Source of the DNA: Nosema muscidifuracis
Taxonomy: Eukaryota > Microsporidia > Nosematidae
NCBI GenBank assembly: GCA_028335825.1
Contig: JAIOKI010000020.1
Span: forward strand, 310,001-374,000
DNA length: 64,000 nt
Direction: 5' to 3'
Shown: positions 29,223 through 38,891 of the stretch, piece by piece
How the letters are laid out: each line of letters starts with the position of its first letter
Position numbering within the stretch: position 1 is the stretch's first letter
Translations under genes and position numbers: made by a program
Notes under the pieces: generated by a model
What the model was told of the DNA's origin: nothing
The model's input: the letters and a program-made list of their open reading frames with translations, nothing else
Databases searched by the model: none

Positions 29223-30272
29223 TTAATTAAATGTGTTATTGTAATTTTTGTATGGTGCATTCCCTTCTTTACTATAATAATCTAATTTGTATGCATCTCC
29301 TAATTCATAAAAAACTTCATAAGCTGATAAAAGAGGTTTATTAAATGAATCTCCCCAATCAGTACTTAATCTAGGACAAGATATTTGTACAAATGAATCT
29401 ATAAAATTATATCTATCAAGAATATTAGGAGTAATTTCTTCCATCATAAATATATATAATTTATATCCTTTAAGTTTATTCTTAACATTCTCTAATATAT
29501 TTTTATTACCTTGTTTACCTAATGTACCTAATATAATACCAAAAGATTTACCTTCTCTTGCTTTCTTAATATTTAAAGTTCTACTGTCCACCATCTTATG
29601 ATAATTATAATATTCTTTGGTAAGTTTTCTACTAAAAGGACAGTATTGATAAAATTCAAGTTTAGGATTATTAATCATAACACTTTCTAAATGAAATCTA
29701 CCATCTCCTATACTAATAACTACTTTATTCTTAATTATGGGTGAAGTACATCCTAATACTTCTCCTCTACTTAATGGTTTAATCTGTGGAGTGTTTATTT
29801 TATTATTTTTTCTTAATTTACTTATACTACTATTAAACTGTATAGTACCTACTACAGAAATTTCATCTTCATTTTTAAATTCTTTCTCGATAATCTTTTG
29901 AAGATGTGTTATGTCAATCTTTATATCTACAAATACGTATAAAACACGTGTACACATATCAGTAACAGGAACTAAGCAAGAATGTCCATAATGAATAAGT
30001 AAATCACTTTTTATACTAGAATCGTCTACACAACAAGCCCCGTATACCACATCATTAAGAACTATCGAATGAGCACCAGTGTACTGGTAAATTAAATCTA
30101 TAATAGGAATTGAGTATCTAAGAAGACCATCTGGAAATTGAAGAGTGACAGTCTTACATTTGTATTTTAAAATTGTACGGAGTGTTTTATTTATTTCAAA
30201 GTTGTAATTTTTAGGGAGGTATGGACTATCATTAGGAAGATTTGTGTCTAGAGGTGGGTGTAGAAGAACCAT
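29223..30272 (-). CDS. DPH1: Diphthamide synthase subunit Dph1
   Basis: A 349-residue radical-SAM-type enzyme subunit that, with Dph2, transfers the 3-amino-3-carboxypropyl group to the eEF2 histidine, the first step of diphthamide synthesis. The three Fe-S cysteines are seen in VVYGACCVDD, VLGCTSP and ISCPRLSTDWG. LQFPDGLLRYS and ISIGDGRFHLE are further family motifs. YGACC plus CPRLS-DWG favours Dph1 over Dph2. ATG 30272 directly follows AACCCC. The neighbour on the opposite strand modifies another translation factor (eIF5A). Confidence 0.92.
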   Translation of the reverse strand: MVLLHPPLDTNLPNDSPYLPKNYNFEINKTLRTILKYKCKTVTLQFPDGLLRYSIPIIDLIYQYTGAHSIVLNDVVYGACCVDDSSIKSDLLIHYGHSCLVPVTDMCTRVLYVFVDIKIDITHLQKIIEKEFKNEDEISVVGTIQFNSSISKLRKNNKINTPQIKPLSRGEVLGCTSPIIKNKVVISIGDGRFHLESVMINNPKLEFYQYCPFSRKLTKEYYNYHKMVDSRTLNIKKAREGKSFGIILGTLGKQGNKNILENVKNKLKGYKLYIFMMEEITPNILDRYNFIDSFVQISCPRLSTDWGDSFNKPLLSAYEVFYELGDAYKLDYYSKEGNAPYKNYNNTFN

Positions 30273-30726
30273 GGGGTTTAAAAAAAGGATTTTAAAAATT
30301 AGAGATGAATCAAGAAAGTTGAATTTTTTTAAAGAATCAATAAAAACTTATTTTAAGTAAGTATTACATATATAGATTTTTAAGTAACGAGTTTTAATAA
30401 AACTTATTTTAAGTAGTATTACATATATAGATTTTTAAGTAACAAATCTTATAAAAAAATATTAATTAACAAAATTTACATATATAGATTTTTAAATAAC
30501 GAATATTATAAAAAATATTAATTAACAAAATTTACATGTGACTTTTTTAAATAACGATTTTTAATAAAACTTATTTTAAAGAATCAATAAAAACTTGTTT
30601 TAAGTAAGTATTACATATATAGATTTTTAAATAATAAATCTTATAAAATAAATATATATAAGATTATATTGAAAATATTTCAATTAACAGTAAATAAAAA
30701 TATATCGAATATTTTTTTATCCCCTT
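30273..30726. repeat. Divergent spacer with 65-70 bp minisatellite
   Basis: Four or five degenerate copies of a unit combining ATTACATATATAGATTTTTA, AGTAACGA and AATAAAACTTATTTTAA fill about 30300-30640. The spacer separates the divergent DPH1 and deoxyhypusine hydroxylase genes, so it must contain both promoters. Confidence 0.5.
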
Positions 30727-31629
30727 ATGGATATTCATAAAGCAGAATCAATTATAATAGATGAATCACAACATATAGCCAAAAAGATGAGATCATTATT
30801 CTATCTCCGTAATATATTAACAGATGAATCAGCTAGTATCCTCTGTAAAGCTTTTAAATCAAAATCAGTATTATTAAAACATGAAGTAGCTTATGTATTA
30901 GGTCAGATGAGACTAGATATATCAATAGATACACTTATACAAGTACTTGATGATAATACTGAAGATGAAATAGTACGACATGAAGCTGGTGAAGCACTTG
31001 GTAATTTTGAATTTAGTGATCGTATATACAAAGCACTTGTACGTAACATGAAATGTGGAGTGAACCCTGTAGAAGAAACTTGTTACTTAGCATGTGAAAA
31101 GATAAACAAGAATAGAGATTATGTATCAAAATATGGATCAAGAGATCCAGCTCTTCCTTTTGAAGATACTGATATGCATAGATATGAAACGAATTCTAAT
31201 AGGTTAGGTCCAACATTTGATAATGTTAGTAAGATCTTCTTAGATACATCAGAATGTCTTTACAAAAGATATCAAGCAATGTTTTGGTTAAGAGATTTGG
31301 GTACTGATGATGCCATACATGTTCTCGGTAAGGGTTTAGAAGATCCTTCAGCACTTTTCAAACACGAAGTTTCATTCGTATTTGGACAGATCAGATCTAA
31401 AAAGTCAGTTGGATATCTTGTAGAATGTATGAAGAAAGAATATGAACATGGAATGGTAAGACATGAATGTGCTGAAGCTCTTGGGATTATTGGAACAGAA
31501 GAATGTTTACGAGAACTTGTTAAGTATCAATATAGTAAATGTGATATATTAAGGGAGAGTGTTGAAGTTGCTATAGATTTGCATGGATATATTAATTCTA
31601 ACCAAGAAGATTATTGTGAAGTTTATTAA
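30727..31629 (+). CDS. LIA1: Deoxyhypusine hydroxylase (HEAT-repeat di-iron enzyme)
   Basis: A 300-residue HEAT-repeat enzyme that completes hypusine on eIF5A. The four His-Glu metal motifs are present: [12 protein letters not shown] (52-53), [11 protein letters not shown] (85-86), [12 protein letters not shown] and [11 protein letters not shown], arranged as two symmetric halves. [16 protein letters not shown] marks the start of the second half. Length is as expected (yeast Lia1 is 325). ATG follows ATCCCCTT. The intact motifs argue that this parasite makes full hypusine. Confidence 0.95.
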   Translation: MDIHKAESIIIDESQHIAKKMRSLFYLRNILTDESASILCKAFKSKSVLLKHEVAYVLGQMRLDISIDTLIQVLDDNTEDEIVRHEAGEALGNFEFSDRIYKALVRNMKCGVNPVEETCYLACEKINKNRDYVSKYGSRDPALPFEDTDMHRYETNSNRLGPTFDNVSKIFLDTSECLYKRYQAMFWLRDLGTDDAIHVLGKGLEDPSALFKHEVSFVFGQIRSKKSVGYLVECMKKEYEHGMVRHECAEALGIIGTEECLRELVKYQYSKCDILRESVEVAIDLHGYINSNQEDYCEVY

Positions 31630-31959
31630 ACTTTTATTAAATTAATTATTTTTATTTGATTAATTATTTTTTATTAGATTGTTTTGAATCTTATATAGTT
31701 AAATGAAGTTTATTGACCTTATATTAAATTAAATCAATTCTTTTTTATTAGATTGTTTTAAATCTTATTATTGAATGGAGTACACTTATTTAAAATATTA
31801 AATTGAGACTTAAATCAATTCTTTATTATTTAATGAAATACACTTATCTAAAATATTAAATTGAGTCTTAAATTAATTCTTTATTATTGAATGAATTACA
31901 ATAATAAGTTAAAATAAACTTATCTGTTAAATAAATTAAAACAATTATTTTTAATTAAA
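31630..31959. repeat. Spacer with a roughly 62-bp tandem repeat
   Basis: Three copies of a unit including AATATTAAATTGAGACTTAA, TCAATTCTTTATTATT and GAATGAAATACACTTAT lie at about 31735-31905. It separates two convergent genes. No coding sequence. Confidence 0.5.
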
Positions 31960-32616
31960 TCACCCACTAGCTTTTAAAGAGAATACATAATTCTTGACCA
32001 AAGGTACAAAGAAGCAATAATTGGCTAATACAGTAGCTGCATGAAATATTTCATGATAACCAAATATATAAGGATAAGGATCAGGTTTTTTAGATCCATA
32101 AACTATACCTCCTATTAAGTACACAACACCTCCTACAATAAATAATATAAGATCACAAATACTGAGACTTTCAATTAAAATTTTAAAGAAAGGTATTATT
32201 GAAACACCATGTAAAATATAAACAACAGTATCAAATAAATGATTAAGTCTTCGTAATAGAATAATTTTAAGAACACCAGCTGTAGTAATTGACCATGAAA
32301 CTAGAAGTATCGACTTAGTGTATGCATTATAAGGAAGAAGGGTTAGAACAACAGAAGTCTGTGTACCTGATATAAGAAGAAATATAGAAATATGATCAAG
32401 AAGTCTAACCAAATGTTCAATATTTTCATTCTTCCAATGAGTAATATGATAAGTACTACTTACTCCAAATAAAATGAGTTGAGCTAAAAGATATATACAA
32501 ATACCAAGGTTACCTTTTATAAGTGACCAGCTTACTATATAAAGGACTGATTCACTTATTGTTAAATAGAAAGCTGCTTGGTGAATTCTTCCTCTAAATT
32601 TTGGTTTTAGTTCCAT
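31960..32616 (-). CDS. PAQR / hemolysin III-family seven-span membrane protein
   Basis: A 218-residue integral membrane protein of the PAQR superfamily, hemolysin III-like branch (related to adiponectin receptors). Seven hydrophobic segments are visible. The metal-binding trio is present: SSTYHI with its Ser-x3-His, the LLDHISIF aspartate, and the His-x3-His of YHEIFHAATVLA near the C-terminus. These proteins are thought to be zinc-dependent hydrolases in membranes. The substrate is not evident. Despite the family name there is no reason to call it a toxin. ATG follows AAACCCTT. Confidence 0.88.
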   Translation of the reverse strand: MELKPKFRGRIHQAAFYLTISESVLYIVSWSLIKGNLGICIYLLAQLILFGVSSTYHITHWKNENIEHLVRLLDHISIFLLISGTQTSVVLTLLPYNAYTKSILLVSWSITTAGVLKIILLRRLNHLFDTVVYILHGVSIIPFFKILIESLSICDLILFIVGGVVYLIGGIVYGSKKPDPYPYIFGYHEIFHAATVLANYCFFVPLVKNYVFSLKASG

Positions 32617-32899
32617 AAGGGTTTATAAGAAATATATCAATTAAATTATTGAATGTTATGATTGAGTGAATGTTATTATTGAGTGTTATAATTTAATTTA
32701 TATTGAATGTTATTATTGAACTATTGAATGTTATGATTAAACTATTAAAGGTTATGAGTGAATGTTATAAGTGAACTATTAAATTTTAGTTTTATGAGTG
32801 AATTTTATAATTTTATTAATTCTTCACTAAAAGTTTGACATATCAGAATATTTAATTATATTTTGTTTTAAATATTATAAATTTTAAGATTTATCCCTA
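32617..32899. other. Short AT-rich spacer
   Basis: Iterations of TATTGAATGTTATGATTGA-like words cover 32640-32800. ATCCCTA immediately before the next ATG is the start signal. Confidence 0.35.
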
Positions 32900-33541
32900 A
32901 TGAAGAAATCAGAACCAACTAAAAAAGACAAACAAGAAAAATTAACTCCAGAACAAATATGGAAGAATGCTTCATTAATCCTTGGAGCAAAGAAAAAAGA
33001 TGGATTAATTAACACAGAATGTATTCAAAAACCAGTAGATTTTTTAGATATAAAAACTAAACTACAAGAAATAACAACATCAAAAATCGAATCTTTAGAT
33101 ATGCCAAACGCACGAGAACATTTTTACAAAACTGAACTTAAAAATTCACTTTTTCACATTCCTGATTTTGTTTCTTTAGATACGTCTTATAAACCAAGTA
33201 AAATTTGTGATACACCATCTTATTTTCCTAAAATACCTTTAAATATTTTTGATAGTCCTGATGTATACAAAAATCTTGATATTGATACATTATTCTTCAT
33301 TTTTTATAAGAATCCTAATACTGTTCATCAGTATCATGCAGCTACTCAACTTAAATTATGTAGTTGGAGATTTCATACTAAATATCTTACATGGTTTCAG
33401 AGATTAGAAGAACCCAAACTTATTACTACTGATTATGAGAGAGGAGATTTTCTATTTTTTGATTATGATGTTACATGGAATTTTATGAAAAAAAGTGATT
33501 TCACATTTGAATATAAATATTTGGAATGTTCAGAATTATAA
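32900..33541 (+). CDS. NOT5: CCR4-NOT subunit, Not5/CNOT3-type NOT box
   Basis: A 213-residue protein made mostly of the C-terminal NOT2/3/5 domain that anchors the CCR4-NOT deadenylase module to Not1. LDIDTLFFIFYKNPNTVHQY, SWRFHTKYLTWFQRLEEP and FTFEYKYLE are typical of the Not3/Not5 branch rather than Not2. The long N-terminal coiled coil of yeast Not5 (about 350 residues) is missing, leaving about 100 residues before the domain. ATG follows TATCCCTA. The stop lies 30 bases from the end of the convergent Trf4-type gene. Confidence 0.88.
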   Translation: MKKSEPTKKDKQEKLTPEQIWKNASLILGAKKKDGLINTECIQKPVDFLDIKTKLQEITTSKIESLDMPNAREHFYKTELKNSLFHIPDFVSLDTSYKPSKICDTPSYFPKIPLNIFDSPDVYKNLDIDTLFFIFYKNPNTVHQYHAATQLKLCSWRFHTKYLTWFQRLEEPKLITTDYERGDFLFFDYDVTWNFMKKSDFTFEYKYLECSEL

Positions 33542-33571
33542 TTTTTTAATTAAACTTTTCTATTGTATAAA

Positions 33572-35146
33572 TTATTTAGAAGGTTTATTTAATTTACTAT
33601 TTTTTTCTTTTACTTCATTGTTTTTTTTTTGTTTTGCTTCATTGTTCTTTTTTTGTTTTGCTTCATTGTTCTTTTTTTGTTTTGATTTTTTTATATTCTT
33701 CTTTTTTTTATTATCTTTCAATTTTTTAGTATTATCTTCCAATTCTTCAAAATCTTTAGCATCATCTTTAAGTTTTTTATTCTTCTTTTTTTTCCTATCT
33801 TTGAGTTTTTTATCATCTTTCAATTCTTTGCTATCTTTGAAATTTTTAGTACTATCTTCCAATTCTTCAAAATCATTCACATTATCTTTACTATCTTTCA
33901 CTTTTTTCCTATCTTTGAGATTTTTAGTACTATCTTCCAATTCTTCAAAACCTTCTTCAAAATCATTCACTTCTACAAATTCTTCTCCAAAACCTTCTTT
34001 AATACTCTTCGCTATAATCCCACTTTCACTTCTAAGATCAGTAACAAATTTATCATACAAAAGTGTATCTGTACTCTTAATTTTTTTATTATTACTATCT
34101 GTAATATCTTTTAATTTATTCTTAACTTTCCCATCATCTTTATTAAATTTATTTAGAGATATTTCTTTATCAATTTTATAAAGATTACTATCTCTTAAAC
34201 TTTTTATTTTAGATTTCATTTTTTTAATTTTTATAACTGACTTTTCATTTTTAATAACATAATTTCTTTCTGATAATTCGATATCACTTATAAAAAATAT
34301 TTCTTTAAAAATTTTATCTACTGAATTATTTACATGATGATATAATATTATTCTATAAAAATTTTGTAAAGAATCAATTATTCTATCCATATTTTTACAA
34401 CAAGCTCCTACATCTATATTATTATCAGTTGGATCAATTATTGATAATCTATTATTTAAATTAGGTTTATAAATTAAATTAATAGAATCTATTTGTACAT
34501 TTTTATATTTAAAAGTGTATCCATAAAACTGTACAAAATCAAAAAAAAGAGTAGATAAATTAGTTTTTAAACATATTGAATTAATTAAAGGATGCATAAT
34601 TAAATAATTATGAATCATAAGAAATTGACTATAACTATTCAATCCACCTACACTAGCATCACCCAATTTTCTACTAACAATAAAATGTTTAAATAATATA
34701 GCAAATATTTTTATAATTTCATTATCCTTAACAATTTGTTTTACATAATTACCTGCTATAACTCCACTTTCATTATTTATGCTTATATCGAACTTGAACC
34801 CAAATTTTTTAATTTTAAATTTTAGAATAGGAATCTTTGCATGAGATAAATGTATAAGATTATATACAAGTTTAGTTTTAATAAGTTCAGTTTTTATTGT
34901 ACGAAGAATTAAATTAGAATCATTTGTATTGATTTTTATTGATATATCTATGTCACTTGAATGAGTATAAAGTCCAGTATAAAAACTTCCAAAAAGTGTT
35001 AACTTAGAATTTGGATATAATTTTTTAATTTCTTTTTCTATATATTTTAACCAAATAAGTCTAGATGAATGTTCTTTAGTAGAAGGTTTAATTTTATTAT
35101 AAGTATCTAATAATTCTTTATTGGCAATTTTTTGTAAATCGTTCAT
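33572..35146 (-). CDS. TRF4: Non-canonical poly(A) polymerase, Trf4/PAPD5-like
   Basis: A 524-residue nucleotidyltransferase that adds short A tails for nuclear exosome decay. The catalytic site is LTLFGSFYTGLYTHSSDIDI with a third carboxylate in FKFDISIN. The PAP-associated region has GDASVGGLNSYSQFLMIHNY and DPTDNNIDVG. The C-terminal 170 residues are low-complexity, with repeats of FEELED-TKN-KD and a KQKKNNEA triplet. ATG 35146 follows TATCCCCACTTG. An upstream in-frame extension to 35347 would add 67 residues of AT-rich translation and is rejected. Confidence 0.85.
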   Translation of the reverse strand: MNDLQKIANKELLDTYNKIKPSTKEHSSRLIWLKYIEKEIKKLYPNSKLTLFGSFYTGLYTHSSDIDISIKINTNDSNLILRTIKTELIKTKLVYNLIHLSHAKIPILKFKIKKFGFKFDISINNESGVIAGNYVKQIVKDNEIIKIFAILFKHFIVSRKLGDASVGGLNSYSQFLMIHNYLIMHPLINSICLKTNLSTLFFDFVQFYGYTFKYKNVQIDSINLIYKPNLNNRLSIIDPTDNNIDVGACCKNMDRIIDSLQNFYRIILYHHVNNSVDKIFKEIFFISDIELSERNYVIKNEKSVIKIKKMKSKIKSLRDSNLYKIDKEISLNKFNKDDGKVKNKLKDITDSNNKKIKSTDTLLYDKFVTDLRSESGIIAKSIKEGFGEEFVEVNDFEEGFEELEDSTKNLKDRKKVKDSKDNVNDFEELEDSTKNFKDSKELKDDKKLKDRKKKKNKKLKDDAKDFEELEDNTKKLKDNKKKKNIKKSKQKKNNEAKQKKNNEAKQKKNNEVKEKNSKLNKPSK

Positions 35147-35748
35147 CAAGTGGGGATAAAAAAAAATATATTGAAATATATTTAAAAGTAAAATGTTGAA
35201 TATTGAATAAAATGTTAAATAAAATATATTTAATAAGTTAAATACAATATATTTAATAGGTAAAATAAAATATATTGAATAAGTTAAATAAAGAATTGAA
35301 TGAAAATGCATTAATAAGTTAAATATTATATATTGAATAACAAGCATATCTAAATCATTTTTTTATAAAAGATTATAAGTATATTAAAAATAATATTCTA
35401 CTAGCTGGATGTATTTTTTATCTTTATATCTATTTGTTTCTTCAAGAATATTCATTTTTAAATAAAGCTTATATTTTAATAAATATATTATCTAAATATT
35501 TTATTTAATGAATGAAGACTAAAACACTAAACATAGATTCTATTTTAATAATACCTAATTTTTTATAATAATTAATTTATAATAAAATTATTTTAATTTA
35601 GATTTAGATCAAATATTTATTAATAAATTAATAAAGAATAATAATTAAAAATTAATAAAGAATGATAATTAATTTTTATTAAATTATTATCTAGTTTTCT
35701 TTTAATTAAATTTTGATATATGAATAACGATTTTTTAAAAGTTATGAT
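35147..35748. other. AT-rich spacer
   Basis: 35160-35345 iterates AAAATATATTGAATAAGTTAAA words. The rest, up to the NDK stop, is plain AT-rich sequence. No gene is seen. Confidence 0.4.
35152..35155 (-). promoter_or_regulatory. CCCC start signal of TRF4
   Basis: GGGG on the plus strand, five bases upstream of ATG 35146 on the minus strand. It fixes the start within a longer open frame. Confidence 0.6.
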
Positions 35749-36153
35749 TTATTTAAACCAAATTTTTATCTCTCTTTCTGCTGTTTCTACTGAATCACTT
35801 CCATGAACAACATTAGCACTAACATCAGCAGCAAGATCTCCTCTAATAGAACCCATTTCTGCTTGTAAAGGATTTGTACTACCAATAATCTTTCTACAAA
35901 CTTCAACTGCATCAATACCTTCCCATATCATACAGATTACCATATCAGAACATAAATCTTTAACCATATCATTAAAAAAAAATTTTTCTTTAAGATGACC
36001 ATAATGTTCTTCAACTAATTCTTTAGGAGGAATCATTGATTTAATGTTTTTAAGTGTTAATCCTTTTCTTTCGAATCTTTCTATTATGGATGATACTAAA
36101 CGTCTTTGAACACCTTCTGGTTTAATCATTATGTATGTCTGTTGGATAGCCAT
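35749..36153 (-). CDS. NDK: Nucleoside diphosphate kinase
   Basis: A 134-residue kinase that equilibrates NTPs and dNTPs through a phosphohistidine. QQTYIMIKPEGVQRRLV with its Lys-Pro-Glu, MGSIRGDLA and the active-site NVVHGSDS are all present. The last 15 residues of the usual family length (about 150) are absent, ending at REIKIWF. ATG follows CTACCCCTAAAAAC. In energy parasites this enzyme may act on host nucleotides. No signal peptide is seen here. Confidence 0.95.
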   Translation of the reverse strand: MAIQQTYIMIKPEGVQRRLVSSIIERFERKGLTLKNIKSMIPPKELVEEHYGHLKEKFFFNDMVKDLCSDMVICMIWEGIDAVEVCRKIIGSTNPLQAEMGSIRGDLAADVSANVVHGSDSVETAEREIKIWFK

Positions 36154-36967
36154 GTTTTTAGGGGTAGAATAAAATTAATTTATATTAGGTTTATTTTTAA
36201 AATGGTTTGAAGTTTGTTTACTAATAAAAAATGATACAATCTAATATGTTAAAGATAGAATTAAATTATTTGTAATTTATATTTTTTATTGAGAGATTTG
36301 ACAATTCTGTTAAAATGTTTTATATATTTATTGATAGGTTTGACAATATCTGTTAAAATGTTTTATATATTTATTGAGAGGTTTGACAATATCTTTAAAA
36401 TGTTCTATATATATTTATTGAGAGGTTTGACAATATCTTTAAAATGTTCTATATATATTTATTGAGAGGTTTGACAATTCTGTTATAATAGATTAAAATT
36501 TTTTATATATTTATTGACAACATTAAAATTATTTTTAAAATATTTTTTATATATTTATTAACAACGTTACAATTATTTGTTAAAATATTTTATTGAGAGA
36601 TTTGAAATATCTGTTATAATATATTAAAATTTTTTATATATTTTATTGAGAGGTTTGACAATTCTGTTAAAATGTTCTATATATATTTATTGACAACCTT
36701 ACAATTATTTATTAAAAAAATTTATGTATTTATTGACAACCTTACAATTATTTATTAAAATTTTTTATATTTATTGACAACTTTACAATTATCTATTACA
36801 ATAGATAAGTACTATAACATACAGGTTTTAAAATAGATAAGTTTTATAATAAATAAAATTTATATTAAAGTTTTATATTAAAGTTCTATAATAGAAATTA
36901 TATAATTTTATAAAGATAACTTATATTTAAAAAATTTTATTTCTTCTATCTCGACCAATAAATTCTA
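36154..36967. repeat. Spacer with a roughly 50-bp minisatellite
   Basis: Between about 36280 and 36790 a unit of some 50-60 bases (TTTATTGAGAGGTTTGACAA, then a TCTGTTAAAATGTTTTATAT-like block) recurs around nine times with drift. No gene. It lies upstream of NDK. Confidence 0.6.
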
Positions 36968-38569
36968 CTATATTAACCCATCAAAATCTGGAATATCTAC
37001 GCTCTTCTTAATTTTCTGTAAAAAATCATCAGGCGTCATTATCTTAGATAAACTAGAATCTGACTCTAATAAAGAAGTAACAGGTTCTTTTGATTTTTCT
37101 ACTTGAGGAGGTGGTTTAGAAAAATAATTTATAGATGGAGGTTTTTGTACTGAAATCTGTTTTTTAGGTATATTTGTCTGTTGATATACACTAGTAGAAA
37201 TTCTAGAAGTTGTATCGGGAATATCTGAATGTCTAATATTAGAATTATTATTAATAAGATTAGTACTATTTATAAGATTAGTACTATTAATAAGATTAGA
37301 ATTATTAATAGGATTAGTACTATTATTAATAGGATTATTATTAATAAGATTAGAATTACCATTTATAAGATCAGTACCAATATAACTAGAACCAATATAA
37401 TTAGAACTATTACTTTTAAAACCAGTACTATTATTACTTTTAAAACCAGTACTATTACTTTTATAACCAATATTACTTATAAAATTAGATCCTTTATCAT
37501 TATAATCATATTTAGGTACTGTATTAAATTTAGTACTTCTATTTTTATTCCTAAGATAAGTTAACTCTTCTTCATAATTATTTGGATTATATAAATTATT
37601 TTTACTATCTGATACTTTATATTTAGTCTGTGTAAACTCAATTTCTTTCTTTTTTGGTTTATAATTTGAAGTAGAACTAGTTGATGTATCTTCATCATTA
37701 TAAGAAGATTTATTTTTTTTCTTTACTATATCATCTTCTTTTTCTAATTTAAATATCTGATTATCAATATTCAAACAAGGTGTAAACAAAAATGAATCTT
37801 TAAAAAAAGTTACACAATCTTTTTCTTTAGTCTTAAGTTTAATATATTTATCATCAAGTGGATGAATAAAAATATCAATTTTAGTGTACTTAACTGTATC
37901 TTCTTCTATTTTAGAATCAGATTCTATTAAATAATTCTTCTTTTCGTTTAATAAATGTTTGACTTTAGATAAAATACTATTCATATCTATATTTGGTGTA
38001 TTATCATCAGGAATATTATCTTCTTTATCATCATTTAATTTATTAGGAATCTGATCATCTGTTTCAGTTAATTCTTCTTTTTTAGTCAAATCTTCTTTTA
38101 AAGATATCTTAGGTAAATTAAATCCCATATTCTGATTTTGTACACGTAGATTTCTAAATTCATTATTCAATTTTCGATTTGGTAATTTAGTATCCATTTT
38201 AGCTTTACTTAATTTTTCTCTAGGTGTTTCTTCATTATTAATACGTGGTTTTTTATTTTTAAATCCAAATGGATCACTTTTTTTATTATTCCTTTTTGGT
38301 CTTTTTAAATATACAACAGTTTTCTCTTTTTTTAATTTAATTTCTAAATTATCAGTGTCTAAAGAAAGATTATATAATTCATTATTAGTACCAAAAAATA
38401 ATTTTCTTTTATGTATAGAAACATGTTGTTTATCTCTATTATCTTCTATTAAAGGTAACAATTTAAGTTTACCATTTGTATTAGTAACAAACAAGTCTTC
38501 ATTTTCTTTTAATTTGATTTTTAAGAGTCTGTAAGCGTAGAGTATTTTTATGTACCATAAGATTTTCAT
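36968..38569 (-). CDS. Large low-complexity Asn/Lys-rich protein, unknown
   Basis: A 533-residue hydrophilic protein with no domain I recognise. The N-terminal 25 residues are hydrophobic-basic, residues 90-110 are basic (RPKRNNKKSDPFGFKNKKPR), and about 345-470 repeat GFKSNN/NYIG and NLINST/NPINNS units. The tail (TPDDFLQKIKKSVDIPDFDG) looks ordered. No CCC signal precedes the ATG. The charged, disordered layout would suit a nuclear scaffold or nucleoporin, but there are no real FG repeats and I assign no function. Codon use looks like its neighbours. Confidence 0.6.
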   Translation of the reverse strand: MKILWYIKILYAYRLLKIKLKENEDLFVTNTNGKLKLLPLIEDNRDKQHVSIHKRKLFFGTNNELYNLSLDTDNLEIKLKKEKTVVYLKRPKRNNKKSDPFGFKNKKPRINNEETPREKLSKAKMDTKLPNRKLNNEFRNLRVQNQNMGFNLPKISLKEDLTKKEELTETDDQIPNKLNDDKEDNIPDDNTPNIDMNSILSKVKHLLNEKKNYLIESDSKIEEDTVKYTKIDIFIHPLDDKYIKLKTKEKDCVTFFKDSFLFTPCLNIDNQIFKLEKEDDIVKKKNKSSYNDEDTSTSSTSNYKPKKKEIEFTQTKYKVSDSKNNLYNPNNYEEELTYLRNKNRSTKFNTVPKYDYNDKGSNFISNIGYKSNSTGFKSNNSTGFKSNSSNYIGSSYIGTDLINGNSNLINNNPINNSTNPINNSNLINSTNLINSTNLINNNSNIRHSDIPDTTSRISTSVYQQTNIPKKQISVQKPPSINYFSKPPPQVEKSKEPVTSLLESDSSLSKIMTPDDFLQKIKKSVDIPDFDGLI

Positions 38570-38891
38570 TTTTGTGTTTATTTTGTATTAATTTATGATT
38601 GAGTTATGAAACAAAAATAAATTAAAAGTTTATATATAAGATTAATCTTTATAAGAAAAAATTTTATAAGTTATAGGATTATTTTTTATTAGTTATAAGT
38701 ATAATCCTTATAAGAAAAATCCTTGTAAATTATATATAAAGATATATATAAGAAAAATTCTTATAAAATCTAACCAAGATAACAAAACTATATAATCCTT
38801 ATAAATTATATAAAGATAATAAAACAACTACATAAAGATAATAAAACTATATAACAAAACTATATAATAAAATTAATTTTTAATTTATAAA
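38570..38891. other. AT-rich spacer
   Basis: Degenerate TATAAGATTAATCTTTATAAG and AAAACTATATAA words. No gene and no clear start signal are seen. Confidence 0.35.

Noticed and set aside
31960-32616. Reading the hemolysin III-family protein as a toxin
   Set aside because: Family members are PAQR membrane proteins with a metal site. The name is historical and the gene sits among core genes.
33495-34181. Plus-strand Ser/Phe/Leu-rich open frame
   Set aside because: It is the antisense shadow of the repetitive charged tail of the Trf4-type gene, with no start signal.
35147-35347. N-terminal extension of the Trf4-type protein
   Set aside because: It would translate AT-rich repeat spacer into a hydrophobic leader. 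The CCCC signal and homology point to ATG 35146.
36280-36790. CRISPR-like array
   Set aside because: Repeats are contiguous, degenerate and without unique spacers, in a eukaryotic context. This is a minisatellite.
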